DNA from: Lumnitzera littorea
Lineage: Eukaryota > Streptophyta > Magnoliopsida > Myrtales > Combretaceae
Assembly: GCA_024138015.1 (NCBI GenBank)
Contig: JAMXBB010000002.1
Location: forward strand, 46,777,452 to 46,841,451
DNA: 64,000 nt
Direction of reading: 5' to 3'
The notes under the pieces are model-generated. The model was not told the DNA's origin. It ran no database searches and worked only from the letters and a program-made list of their open reading frames with translations. Within the stretch, counting starts at the first letter, position 1, and each line of letters starts with the position of its first letter. The position numbers and the translations under genes are program-made. Of the stretch, positions 12,062-23,690 are shown one piece after another.

Positions 12062-12700
12062 TCACAAGCCTCCTCTACTGATTACATAGCCTAAGAATAC
12101 CACTTCCTCTTGGCAAAGGCAACATTTCTTAAGGTTGCTGAACAATCTCTCGGTACAGAGGATATCTAGGATTGCTCTGACATGTTCACAGTGACTTGGC
12201 ATATCGACACTATAGATCAGGATGTCGTCAAAGTACACCACGATACACTTCCCTATAAGATGTCTCAGCACATGGTTCATTAGCCTCATGAAAGTGCTCA
12301 AGGCTTTCGACAAGTCGAAAGGCATAACCATCTATTCGTAAAATCCATGTTGAGTCTTGAATGCAATCTTCCACTCGTCTCCCAACCTCATGCAGATTTG
12401 ATGGTAACCAGATTTAAGATCAATCTTGCTGAAAATCTTAGCTCTAATGAGTTCATCTAACAAGTCTTCTAACCTCAGGATTGAATACTTGTATTTGATC
12501 ATGATCTTGTTCACAGCTCGGCTATCTATATACATTCGCCAAGCTCCATCCTTCTTTAGCACTAGAAATGCAAGCACAGCATAAGAGCTAAGACTCTCTC
12601 TTACATAGCCTCTCTCAAGCAACTCATTGACTTATCGTTAGAGGTTAGAAGTTTGTTGGGGATTCATCCAAAAAGCTAGCTTATTCAGCAGTACAGTACT
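12062..12700 (-). pseudogene. Family A reverse transcriptase
   Basis: Two abutting open stretches (12332-12622 and 12062-12331) are one RT frame broken by a single TAG where Trp is expected (FYE-stop-MVMPF). Motifs in order: VLKKDGAWRMYIDSRAVNKI, FSKIDLKSGYHQI, MPFDLSKALSTFMRLMN, VVYFDDILIYS and FLGYVISRGG. The catalytic YFDD is intact. Apart from the stop this is the best preserved pol domain in the window. Confidence 0.88.
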
Positions 12701-12827
12701 GAGTACTGAGTACTAAGTCAATGTAGTGCTCTATGCCTTGAGTTGGGGGCAACCCCTTAGGTAATTGTTCAAGGAACAAGTCGGCATATTCATCTAACAA
12801 CTCCTTGATCTCCTAGGGTAACTCACC

Positions 12828-13330
12828 TCACTCCTTCGTTTCCAATAGTCGCTTGACCAATAAAAGGGTCAGGTCATTATCATTGATGGCTTCTCGGAGC
12901 TCAGCTTTACTCATCACCAGAGCCTTCTTTGATCCGTAAGTAAGTTTTGTTTGCAATTTATTAACTTCTCTCGGTAGCATTGGATTCAGCTTGATCTTCC
13001 AATCATCTTTCTCGAACATATACATGTTCCTGTAGCAGTCATGTATAACTCTCTTATTAAACAACTACGATCTACCTAGCAACACGTAGGCAGTACGTCG
13101 CAAAGAATCTGGTTAGAGTAATTCTCTATAGTGATCAACAATAGTATTTTCCAAATGACATGTAATGCTCCTTTCTCACTTAACTAATGCAACTTGTACA
13201 GCCTTGGATGCGCAACAGTCGGGAACTTCAGTTTTAAAACAAGATCGGTTGATGCCACATTAGTGTTGCTTCCACTATCTGCGATGAGGGTACATACCTG
13301 ATCATTGACCTTACAGGTGGTATGGAACAA
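12828..13330 (-). pseudogene. Family A protease
   Basis: Near 13250-13320 the minus strand reads VCTLIADSGSNTNVAST, an aspartic protease active site of the D-S-G type, then FPTVAHPRLYKLH. It continues to the open stretch 12828-13064 (CYRNMYMFEKDDWKIKLNPM), which is the linker toward RT. Small frame breaks are present. Confidence 0.7.
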
Positions 13331-13499
13331 GTTCTCTCTATACTCCTTCTCTTACGAGGGCTCGATGTTCATAGTGCATCAGACAACCACGAGTAACTTG
13401 TCTAAGTCCTCGACAAACATGTCCTCCTCAACCACTCTTTCTCAACAAGAACCTCTTCTCCTCGAGTTCCTCATCTGTACTTTCTACTTCTAGCTTCAA

Positions 13500-14420
13500 G
13501 ATGTCTCCCTTGGTGACCATCGTCCTTTGATTCGAGCATTGAGCAGTCATATGTTTGAACCCTTGACACTTAAAGCACTTAATCTAGCTGATCTTCCTGC
13601 CAAACCCTTGCTCCTTCTCATAAATTCGGGTCAACACTTCACCATCAGGTCAGCCTTTTTGCTCAACTCTTACATCAACCTTTCTACTTGGCTCTGTACT
13701 CAACTGAGCTCAATGACTTGCCTATCCAGGTCAGCTAGTCGGCATCCTTGTCGATACTCAGCTCCTTTTTTGCCTCTCTATTCGCTGGGCAATTCTAACA
13801 GCTTCATCTATCGTGTTAAACCGTTGGAGCTCCACAACATCTCAAATGTTTCCTCTCAACCTAGTAACAAATCTTAATACAGTTCAAGCTGGTGGTTCCT
13901 CTACCTCACAACGAATCACAAGCACTTGAAACTCTTGAACATATTCGTCAATAGTTCGGCCTCCTTGTCTCAACTCTTGAAGCCAAGTAAAAGTATTTTG
14001 AAGGTAAGTTTCCATTACAAATCTATTTCTAAGTATCCTCTTCATCTCAAGCCAAGTATTAATCTCTCGGTAGCCCTCTTGTCTCCTCATCATTTGAAAA
14101 TTCTTCCACCACATGGTAGCATATCTATAGAATTCAACAGCAACAGTTCTCACCTTCTCATAGTCCTCATGCTAATAGTAATCAAATACATGCTCCACCT
14201 TCTCTTCTCACTCCAGGTATTTATCAGCATTCCTAAATCCATTAAAACTTGGAATTTGAAACTTCACATGGTTGAATGCTCTAGGGACTCGTACATGCTC
14301 TTCTTCAAAATACTCCTCTTCTTCCTCATCTCCCATGCTTACCAAATCAATCCTTTTTCTCACTCATCTACCTACTCCTCCACCTCGAACGGGTCGAGTT
14401 GGGTTCTAACCTCTAACAAG
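13500..14420 (-). pseudogene. Family A gag
   Basis: The open stretch 13884-14153 carries a classical gypsy capsid segment: VEFYRYATMWWKNFQMMRR, then W-EMKRILRNRFV and TFTWLQELRQGGRTIDEYV. Downstream in element orientation, near 13530-13587, there is an intact CCHC zinc knuckle (CFKCQGFKHMTAQC, spacing C-x2-C-x4-H-x4-C). Stops and frame shifts separate the capsid from the knuckle. Open frames on the opposite strand over this region are antisense shadows. Confidence 0.8.
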
Positions 14421-14774
14421 CTAAGCAACTTGCGGGGTGTTTTGCGTGGCTTTAGTGGGTCAACAAGACAGCGCATAAACAACTCAAGTCAAATCTACCA
14501 AGAGGTTAGCTACCTCATAAAGTCTCTCGTCAGTGCTTTTAGAAGTTCCCTAAGATTGTTGTCCATGGTAGACAACTCCACTCTTATCGCCAGTACCAAT
14601 ATTCATACTTGGGTCAGTTATTTTTCCTTACAAATTTAAGGCTCAGACAAAACTTCAAGAAATTAATAGTTAACAATACAATGCTCAAATGAACATAATA
14701 ACTTGCTCTATTTCATACACATAAAACAGAGTATAACAAAACTTTGAAAACACACGTCAACTTGAACAAAACCT

Positions 14775-14788
14775 CCACTCTAATACTA
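14775..14788 (-). other. Primer-binding site, initiator Met tRNA-like
   Basis: Immediately inside the 5' LTR the minus strand reads TAGTATTAGAGTGG. This is a degenerate form of TGGTATCAGAGC, the site complementary to the 3' end of plant initiator Met tRNA used by many gypsy elements. Its position next to the LTR end supports the element's orientation. Confidence 0.6.
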
Positions 14789-14792
14789 AGAT

Positions 14793-15628
14793 TTTGCAAA
14801 CCATGACCAAGAGCAAACAAGACTAGTCACTGAATGGGTCCAAGCTTGCAAAAAGCTCGAAAAGAAGGTAATGGGGAAAGTGCAAAAAGGGTAAAAAAAA
14901 ATGACGAATGAAACAGTAAGTAAAACACATGAACAAGTCCAGAGGATATGACGTACCAATGGAACTTCCAAGAACTCACGGCATAATTCTATATAACGCA
15001 CAAATCGATCCGATGAGATTACTCGCCACCTAGCCTTACTCAAGGGTTAGGATAAAAGTGATGCCAAGAGTAAACAAACAGTGTTACTCAAAAGTGTATC
15101 GAAGATAATCTGATCATTTACAGCTGTAAGTACAAAGGTATTTATACCCATAAGTTAGTGCATCTTACCTAAAAAAGGAAAAGATAAAAACGATATTTCC
15201 TAAGGAAGTAATGTATAAGTTACAAAATGGTAAAAATGAATATTTAAGAAAAACAATTATTGGTACACGAATTCTGCACATGATATTGTACATGTGGCGA
15301 TACCACATTAGTGTAGTCGTTAAAAGATGCAGACAAAAAGACAAATGGCTTGTTTGAGCAAGGATGGCTTAGTCAGTCTAAAGTCTCTCTTTCTCAGCTT
15401 CTTAGTAAGGCAAGTGCCGAGTAATTGGTCAGCTCGGACGCTAGTGAGTAATCTTCAATTTAGCACACTGTAGAAAGAAAGGCAGTCATACGACTTAGCA
15501 TGAAGGGTGACTCAGCAAGGAAATACTCTGCCTCGGCAGGAGTCAATTGGAATAGAAGGATTTATCATGCCAGTCCCTTTAGTTCTTAAGCTCAGTTATG
15601 GGTCAGTGGTCTGGTAGCTTGATTCCCA
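14793..15628 (-). repeat. Family A 5' LTR
   Basis: Begins TGGGAATCAAGC at 15628 and ends ...GCAAAATC near 14793 in element orientation. It is clearly similar to 9266-10154 but with many substitutions and small indels, so the insertion is not recent. The TATA-like box TATAAATA (reverse complement) is at 15139-15146. Confidence 0.8.
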
Positions 15629-16225
15629 TGAGCTACCGTCTTAAGCCAAACTAAGCGCACCACTAAACTCGTCATGACCTAAAACCTAAGACCCAACACT
15701 CATTCGAACCCTAGTAGCCACTACTACACGTAACCTAAGCCCACTACTACCTTCCACTTTGTAACCACCACTATTGGCTGTAGCATTTATAAACACCCTA
15801 TTTTTGTCCTCTAATGATTTTAAAGTTTTTAGAATGGTAAAGGGTCCTAATTTAGAAAAAAAAAACACAAAAATAGAAAATTTAGAAAAGTACAAAAAAA
15901 ATTTAAATAATAAAATAGTTTTTTAGATAGTTTAAATAAAGTAGGTTTTTTTTTTTAAATTTAGCCTTAGTATTTTTTAGGGCCTTAAATAATTAAAAGA
16001 GAATATGGATATTGGGCCTAGGCTTAGATTTGAACCTAACCAAAGCCAACTTAGTCCATATATATAATTTGACTACATATATGAATAAGGCATAGGTCAA
16101 CAGCTTGATGGTAACATACTATGACTTGATATTGCATATGACTTGAAGTTCTAGGTTCAATCTATGGAAGGTATAAAATATATCTTTTGTTTTCTTTCAT
16201 CACTTAGACACTTATCTATCTCTCA

Positions 16226-16440
16226 TTGATACATGCGTCCATGTCACCCATGACATCACCATGCCACATCATCACCACATCATGTCACCTCATCTACCAT
16301 GTCACTGCCACATCATCACTATGTCATCACCACATCATTGCTACGTCATGCTATGTTACTTACCACATCATTGCTATGTCATCTCCTTATCATCACCACG
16401 TCAAGCTATGTCACTGTCACATCATCGCCACATATTATTT
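16226..16440. repeat. Degenerate CATCAC/ACGTCA-rich array upstream of LTR TATA box
   Basis: Roughly 200 bp made of variants of cacatcat, catgtcac and acgtca, also present in the 3' LTR at about 25080-25270. The ACGTCA and TGACATCA cores resemble bZIP (TGA-type) binding sites. That functional reading is inference only. Confidence 0.5.
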
Positions 16441-16651
16441 ACCAACTCACTTCTAAGCGTGGTAGGCACATTCCTACGCACATTGGACATACTTCTACGC
16501 ATAATGAGTACACTCTTGGTACATGTTAATTATGTTTTTCCATATGCAGCTTTGTATTAGCATCACATATAGTTTAAGTTCACCTAACCTAAACATGGAA
16601 GAAAATCATACTATATTTAATATTTTTCATCCTTAACTCGACCGTGATACT

Positions 16652-16659
16652 TATAAATA
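16652..16659 (+). promoter_or_regulatory. LTR TATA box
   Basis: TATAAATA, followed by a pyrimidine- and CA-rich stretch typical of plant LTR leader starts. The same box is in the other LTR at 25493-25500. Confidence 0.6.
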
Positions 16660-17618
16660 GAGGATTTCATTTTACTACAAACCATCAACTCACACTCACA
16701 ATCACTTAAACCCATTCACAACACCACACTCTCTCTCTCCATGGCCCCTTTTTTTCTCTCTCTAGGATTCATGCAAGCTCGAAGCCTTCTAAGCTAGGAC
16801 AAGTTATGCTAGAAACTCCCTACGGTGAGAACTTTCCAACCCGACTTGACCACTCTAGTACCTAACTCTAACCCATGTGAACTCCAGCTTGGTTTGGCTT
16901 TGCTTTGGTTTTGATTTATGTTTTGTTCTTCGTATTTTGTATTTATTTATTTATTTTTGTAATATTATACTTTATCCTTTTTCTTTTTTTTTTTTTAATT
17001 TTTGTTGTTGTTGTTATTGTTATGATTGTATTCGATCTGCAATTGTAAAAAGAAAAAGAAAATAAAATAAAAAGAAAAAAAAAAGAAAAGAAAGAAAGAG
17101 AAAAAGGATAGAGATGCATAGTTTATTTACTTATTTCAAAACATAGAACAACAAATAAATAAAATAAACATAAAAATGAATAATAAAAACAAAAAAGTTT
17201 ATCACTTAGAAAAAAAATGCTTTTTTCCAATAAAATAAATAAACTCTTTTCAAATTCAAGGCTTCTTGTAGAATTTTTTTCTTTTAGACATATTTTTTAT
17301 GATTCAGGCATGTTTTCTATGATTTAGGCATATTTTCCATTATTTAGGCTTATTTTCTATAATTATGCTTCTTTCCTATAATTTAAGCATCCTTTTTATA
17401 GTTAGCCACGTTAGCCATGGTAATTACATATTTCATGAAAAGTTGCATTTAGGCGTTTTAGGATTTTTCTAAAAAGTTTTATCACTTAAAAAATTCTTTT
17501 TCCAAATAAATAAATGGACCTTTTTTTTCAAAAATTAGGATATTTTATAATTTTCCTAAAAATAAAATCACCAAATTAGAACCCTTTCCTCTTAGGTGTT
17601 TTTCTTAAATAAAATTAA

Positions 17619-17891
17619 GGGGAAATTGCATAAAATCTCATTAATTTTTCACTTAAGTGCAATTTGATCCAATAAACTTTCAAAGTATAGTTTTTGGCCT
17701 CATAAACTTTCATAAATTGGCAAATAACCCTCTAAGTTGAGAATAACCATTGTGTTTAGGAGATATTTATACATCAAAATCAAAATTTAAGGGTTTATGA
17801 AAGTTTAGGAGGCCAAAAATTATACTTTGAAAGTTTAGGAGGCTAAACCACACCTAAGTGAAAGTTTAGGGGGTTTTATGCATTTTCCCTT
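17619..17891. mobile_element. Fold-back MITE inside the 5' LTR
   Basis: The 5' LTR has 273 extra bases absent from the 3' LTR, where the uninterrupted site (aaataaaattaaatgactaa) lies near 26365-26385. The insert is flanked by the perfect direct repeat aaaattaa (17611-17618 and 17892-17899). Its ends are inverted (ggggaaattgcataaaat and the complement of ttttatgcattttccc). The inverted similarity extends over about 110 bp, including cacttaagtg against cacctaagtg and aaactttcaaagtata against its complement. No protein is encoded. The 8 bp duplication suggests a hAT-type non-autonomous element, but 9-10 bp (Mutator type) cannot be excluded. Confidence 0.85.
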
Positions 17892-18459
17892 AAAATTAAA
17901 TGGCTAAAGAAATTAAAGTAGACCATTTTCAAAATTAAAAGAAATCAACATGTCCAAAGTTTTATAAAAAAACTACATACGTCTAATCTCGAATAGCAGA
18001 TCATATGCACCTACGGGGCAATAGTAAAAAATGAAAAAACCAATCTTTCCACTTTAGTTTAAATTGTTCAAATTCGTTAACCAATGATTAAATTCCATTT
18101 TTCTAAGATAATTTTTGAAAGGTGATTTTAAGAAATTAAGTCTAAAATTGGAAAATTGATGGTACCCGTAAGGGTTTAAAGAATCTAACCTTTGGACTTG
18201 ATTTTCTAGTTCTTAAAACCATTTATAAAATCGGTTTTATTAAAAAGACCGGTAGCTAAGTTATAATCAATTCACTCAATTAGTCATAATTTAACTTTTT
18301 TTCTCTACTCCAATCAGGTAGCAACTCCAAAATGTTTTTAAAAATAAAAGAATCAGTTTTTTTAAACCTTGGTCGAAGGTCAACATTAAATGGGTAAAGT
18401 TTAATATTGATCGCTTTAAAGAAGATTGATTTACAAAATCGAGAAAAAAATCAAGCTCA

Positions 18460-19120
18460 ACAGCTTGATGACTCAACTAGAGACGTCAAGAGGGTTAGCC
18501 ATCTAACTTTCTAGATTGAGAATTAATTTTTTTTTTAAATCACCTTACTGAATGTAATTTATTTACTTGTTTGTTCTTACTTTTGTATATAGTTTTACTA
18601 ATAGTTCTGCAAGGTTAGCTTTAATTAAATTGTTGGGGAGGGAAATTTACTGTTTACACCATAAATGTGTTATAGAAATAGTCAAACCTAAACCGTATTA
18701 GGACCTTAAGATGAGGGGATTGTTATGTAGGCTCTGATTGCGGTAGTGTAACTATCTCTTGGAGTTGATTAAGCTACCCTCACTTAAGCTTGATGTAACC
18801 GATGAAAGTATTTTCTAAAAATAAGTGAGGTCATAAAGCTTAAGGACCTTTAGGGCCTACCCTAATTGTACTCACAAACCCTTTTCCTAAAATTGGCAAA
18901 TTGATACAATGGGGCAAGACTCAAAAAAAAAAATGATTAACTGTGAAGTTTCCTAATCTTTTCCCTGTAAATATTTTATTTTCTTTAGAATGTCAATGTA
19001 TTTCCCATGTAAATAGGATAGTACCGATGTAATTTTCTTTTCATTCCTTTTTGTAGAAAACGGTTAAGTCCTCTCTCACATTATCCCTTTTCAAAGAAGT
19101 TTATATTCATAAGCATTTAG
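18460..19120. other. Untranslated leader of the gag-only Tat-like element
   Basis: Sequence between the 5' LTR and the first recognisable ORF. It should hold the primer-binding site directly after 18459, but I could not match it to a tRNA end with confidence. No coding potential seen. Confidence 0.4.
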
Positions 19121-19129
19121 AGCCTAAGA

Positions 19130-20065
19130 GGATACCTAAAAGATGGTTTCGATTTTTCAATCTAAACAAATTGAAATTCATTGAAGACAAGATTAAGCCC
19201 ATTCTCTCACTACTAAAAGTCTAGACTAATATCACCATGGTACGAGCTCTGGTCCACTTTTAAGACCCTTAAAGTTAGTCTTTTTGTTTTGGCCCTTGCC
19301 AATTGAGCCCAACAATTAAAGAATACTCCTCTCCTTTGTCAGAAATGAAAGATATGTCCCAAATATCATGACTAACCCTGCAAAGATTTTCAAAAAGCTC
19401 ATAGGCCTCCGTAAATCTTAAGTATGCAAAATATAGGCAAATCCCCATAAGAGAATCATTAGGGTTGACGATCTTTTTACTTGGTTTATGATCTCGTCTA
19501 ATTATAACCAAAGACTCTTTTGTGGTAGCTTTGAAGATTGGCAACAAAATAGAATCAATACCTATATCTTGGCATCATATGGAACTATTTTATTTCCTAA
19601 TAGGATATTTCACATACATCATAAGATTGCAAAACTAGTGACCCAATTTTTAAAAGGGAAATCTTATGTCTCAACACTACCAGCAGCAAAAACCAGATCG
19701 CTTAGTTGTCTCCAAGAAGAAAAAAAAAATAGAGAATTAAAGACCAATATGGCCTTACTCATGGTTTGGTTTATTAGCCACACTCAAAGCTGTAAACTTG
19801 ACGTCCTTCATAGGAAAGGCACCTAGAAGATGAATCTTATTAACACGTTTGCTGTAATTATTAAACTCCCCAAAGATGTTGCTACCTATTACTGGGTCGA
19901 AGCTTTTCAAAAATTCCATGCTGAAGAAAACGATGTAATGGAAACTTCAAAGATGCAAATAAAAATATTTTTCTTGTCATATCATAGTCAGTTTTCTAAC
20001 TCCCCTCTCTGCATTCACATGCTCTCATATTGCATTTTTTATTTGCCTGTAAATATTCATTAGTT
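19130..20065 (+). pseudogene. Upstream ORF remnant of Tat/Ogre type
   Basis: The plus-strand translation, with stops, contains RMVSIFQSKQIEIHF, MVRALVHF-DP, SFCFGPCQLSPTIKEYSS and later EDNVMETSK-like text. The pattern 'ALVHFWDP ... CFTFG ... L-PTLEEY' is the one I know from ORF1 upstream of gag in Ogre/Tat elements, related to the plant mobile domain. The assignment is from memory of the family pattern, and the reading frame is broken by many stops. Its presence upstream of gag supports a Tat/Ogre origin. Confidence 0.5.
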
Positions 20066-20499
20066 TCTATTTGAATAACTTTTTGAAAAAAAAAATAAAA
20101 AGGAAAGTTTTTTTTTTTTCAATAACAGCATGAGAATCGTGTCTTTAGGCTTCTAAATATTTGATTTCTCTTCTCTATGCCTTCTACTCTAACTCTTTCC
20201 AATATTTTCTCTTATACATCCTTAGGATTATATTTCTCATAGGTTACCTTTTAAATACCTACAAGTTATCAATGATTTATTGTAAATATTTAGGTTCCTA
20301 ATCATTTACAAATGTTTTTCTACTCCATTGTCACAACTTGTAAACAAGCCTTATCCTTGCATTCTACTTTTTTTCTTTTTTTCTTTTAAAAAAGTTCTTT
20401 TCTCTCTCTTATAAAGAAAAAATGTTTTTCAAAATAATAAAATTGGGAAGTTGCTACCAAGTGAGGATTCCTATCTAGAGCACTACCCAATAATGGAAA

Positions 20500-21830
20500 T
20501 AACGACAACCTTGATGGCACCAACTCTGCAAAAGTGAGGTTTCATTCATTAGAACAAACTATGGTAAAAATGACCGAACAGATGACCTTCATGGTTGACA
20601 ACATAACCTTGCTTGGAGCAACAACATCAGCAAATGAAGAGGATCCAATGTTGGATCATAATCCTTTGGTCAATTCAGGACTAATCAACTTAGAACCCAA
20701 TCAAGACAGTCTTCAAAAGTGAGAATAGAAGTTAATCCAACAAATTGATGAGAGGATGAATGCATTTAGAAGTCATGATAGGTTTGAATAGGTTAGCATC
20801 AACAACTTTTCTGCATATGATATTGATGCTTATCTTGAAAAATTCAAAGTACCAAAATTTAAGAAATATGATGGGACCGGGTCCCCCAAACTCCATATCA
20901 CACTATATCTACATAAGATGGCTCATTACATTAACAATGAGCAATTATTGGCTCAAATATTTCAAGACAGTCTCACTGAGCCAGCTTTGTCTTAGTGTGC
21001 CCAATTAGACTTGAAGTGAGTTGATACATGGGACAATTTAACTCGAACGTTCTTTAAACATTATAAATTTAATGTAGAGATAATACCATCTATTTGGGAC
21101 TTAAGCAACATCAGGAAAGATGATAATGAGTCCTTTAGAGAATATGCCCAAAGACGGAGGGGCATGGCAACTAAGATCACTTCCCCTTTATTAGAGAAGG
21201 AACTAACTAAATCATTTATCCAAACATTTAACATGCCATATTTTAATTGTCTCTTAGGGCAATTGACCTTTAACTTTGCTAATGTAGTTTTAGCAAGCAG
21301 TCGCATAAAGGAGGCAATAAGGACAAGTAAATTGGCTTAAGATCAAATTATTTCAACAAGTCCTAAAATGGCTATAAATTCAGCAAACTTTGAAACAAAG
21401 ACACTCAGAAGGCATCTTACGCCAATCTCAATCCTAATAACTCAACTCCTTCATTAATTGAGAGCGATCGGAATGCTAAGCCGTACACCTCCTTCACCTG
21501 AACACAAGCTCCAAAGGCTAGATCCTATCCCACCATGTGAATACCAAATGTGCCCAATGAGTCATTCTACAGAAGACTGTTGGAAACTGAAGCATAAGAT
21601 TTAAGACCTAATTGGTATTGGGTTTCTTTAAATAAACTTTACCAATCCAAATGGACCAGAGGCTAGGGTAAGTGCTCCTTCACAATACACTCATTCATGC
21701 ATCAACATGATAGGAATATCTAAGCAGAAGAGGGGTAGGAGTTTAAGTAGAGGGAAACCAAGGTACTTCAATAGAAACTAGAGAATGAGGGGTAATTATC
21801 AAGGAAGTTTAAATACTTCGTGATTTGTAA
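20500..21830 (+). pseudogene. Tat-like gag remnant
   Basis: The plus-strand translation gives a coiled-coil-like start (HSLEQTMVKMTEQMTF, 20534-20722). Across stops it gives YLHKMAHYINNEQLLAQIF, FFKHYKFNVEIIPS, NESFREYAQRRRGMATKI and LLEKELTKSFIQTF, a typical Tat capsid. Near 21530-21600 follows CEYQMCPMSHSTEDCWKLKH, the degenerate zinc-knuckle region (usually C-x2-C...H-T-E-D-C-W). Stops such as SLS-stop-CAQLDLK and frame shifts make it non-functional. No protease follows. Confidence 0.75.
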
Positions 21831-23690
21831 TGTTAGGGATTTCCTAAATAAAAATCATTCGTTTCTTGATATCTCATTTTGAAAGTTTAGAATGAAAAGA
21901 GGCAAATCAAATCCGTAAATACTTACCTTCAACACTTAAGTGATGAGTGTCATCAATGTGAGGCTATTGAGCTCATTCCTTAAAGGAGGTCCATCTTAAA
22001 ATTGGTATGTAAATCCAAGTGACGTTAGGCATTCAATTTTCAATGTCCCAAACACAAAATCCCTTGTTAACCTCATTAAACCTTTTAATGAAGTATTTCA
22101 AATAATTAAACCCTATCAAGAACCATCCCACAATGGGAAAATTTTGAGGTTAAGGCCATTAAAAAGGAAAGGTTAAAACTAATTTGTGCTTGCTCAGTTA
22201 CCTCAATTCAACTATAATTATTACTTCTGGATACTTATCTCCTTTAAGATAAAGATGGGTTTCTGTTCTAAACACTATACACGAACCACATGCATTGTAT
22301 GCTACATACAAAAAGAGGGGATGATCACCTTTATCTTAGATCAAACTAAAAAAAATAAAAAAATAAAAAATGAGAGAAGAAAAAACAAAGAAAAAAGGAA
22401 AAAGAAAAGAGGCAAAAGGAAAGATGAGAAAATTTGAAAAAAAAAATTCTACCCAAAAAAGCTATCTAAAAAAACAAGGTGATTAAATCCAAAAATCTAA
22501 AACTTGAAAATGATTAGAGGCATATACTTGAAAAGGCTTATTCTAAAGTAAGGCTCATCCCTCAAAATAAAATCTCCTAAATCTAAAAGAGTAGAGGTAA
22601 AAAACCAAACTCTCAATATCTACTCATCTTGGAAATTAATGCCTGCCCACAATTCCACCCCTCTTTAAAAACCCTTTTGATTAAAGGAAATAACTTATCT
22701 TTGGTAAAAGTTACATTTAAAACTGGGGCGAAAGCAATTTAGTTTTACTTATAAAGTTATTGACTCGTAAACTTAGGTTGAAGAGTGATTCTTTCATAAG
22801 AAACCATTTCACTAATATTCAATAACCAAAAGCCTATATTGCATTGTAGTTTGAAAGAGACCTGAAAAATTGATTAAGTTGTATCACTTGCAAGATAGAC
22901 TATAATTTTTGGAATTATAGTCAAGAGTGATAATTTAAACTAAGAGAAGGTAAGGAAGCCCTTTTAAACTAAACTACTCAATTATGAGATATCATTCCTA
23001 TGGTTAAAAAGACATTTCAAAGGTCTTCAAGAAGACTTACTACCCTTGCGATCACCTCATGTGACATCAAATGATCACTCGCCTCGAGATTGAAAGTTAG
23101 TGCCCTTAAATGCAAGATTGTCAATTGAATTGAGCAAGGTCAAGAAAAGAGCGAATATATTGGTGGCATTAGAACATAAAGAGCCCAAACATGTTAACAA
23201 TTCTTATATATATATATATAAAGAGAGAGAGGAGAAAAAGGACAAGTTTTCTTTAAGTCGTTTCTAAGCTAATCTTTTTATCTATCTTCGGCTATATTTG
23301 GCCTTAGCACCAAGTTTTGTCACTTTCAAGCATGAGTCCTACCACAATTTTCTACCTACACAGGCCTGGTGCCCAGCTTTGCATTTTGTCTCAATATGAT
23401 TCTTACCTTCGTTTGTAAATTTTCTTCTTCCCACTTAGTCCTAGTAACCATTTTCATCAGTTTTAAGAGTTTTATCCAAATTCAAATAAAGTGTCCAATC
23501 CAAAATCCTTTTTTTTTTTTTTTGTCAATTTAATGGGGGGCTTAGTCCCTAGCAGCAAGTTCAAGTAAACCCAGTAGCTCAATCTCTTTCTTAAATCAAC
23601 CCTTGAAGTCATTTCCACCACTTCCAAGTAAATTATACGGTTGAGAAAAATTTTATAAGGAACTTAATCAATTTTTCAATAACCATCAAC
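21830..23690. other. Non-coding middle of the gag-only element
   Basis: A+T-rich sequence, including purine-rich low complexity near 22340-22440 whose open frame encodes only Lys/Glu/Arg-rich text, a (TA)n run near 23203-23220, and a poly-T tract near 23511-23523. I looked for protease, RT, RNase H and integrase motifs on both strands and found none. Confidence 0.5.

Larger units (their letters stand above)
9266..15628 (-). mobile_element. Ty3/gypsy element, family A, two LTRs, decayed
   Basis: A 6.4 kb minus-strand element with similar LTRs at both ends, a primer-binding site next to the 5' LTR, and domains in the order gag, protease, RT, RNase H, integrase. Integrase after RNase H places it in Ty3/gypsy. 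I think it is a chromovirus-like lineage from the gag and RT text, but I did not identify a clear chromodomain. Flanking 5-mers (taaga left, tgagc right) do not form a convincing target duplication. Many in-frame stops make it non-autonomous now. Two rearranged relatives lie at 46899-50001. Confidence 0.85.
15779..18459 (+). repeat. 5' LTR of the gag-only Tat-like element
   Basis: It starts TGTAGCATTTATAAACACC (a degraded TGTAGACACC) and ends ...tcaagctca(aca). It aligns with 24620-26933 over nearly the whole length. The extra length comes mostly from the MITE at 17619-17891. A CATCAC-rich stretch (16226-16440) precedes a TATA box (TATAAATA, 16652-16659). Open frames in the CATCAC-rich stretch exist in three frames at once and come from the simple repeat. 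Confidence 0.8.

Noticed and set aside
13926..14639. 237-codon plus-strand frame
   Set aside because: Antisense of family A gag, which has clear capsid motifs on the minus strand.
9261..15633. Target-site duplication for the family A element
   Set aside because: The flanking 5-mers taaga and tgagc do not match well enough.
16226..16560. Three overlapping His/Ser-rich open frames (and the set at 25008-25286)
   Set aside because: They are by-products of the CATCAC-rich LTR repeat, open in several frames at once and without family resemblance.
22186..22437. Lys/Arg/Glu-rich frame
   Set aside because: Low-complexity A/G-rich DNA. No domain and no conserved start context.
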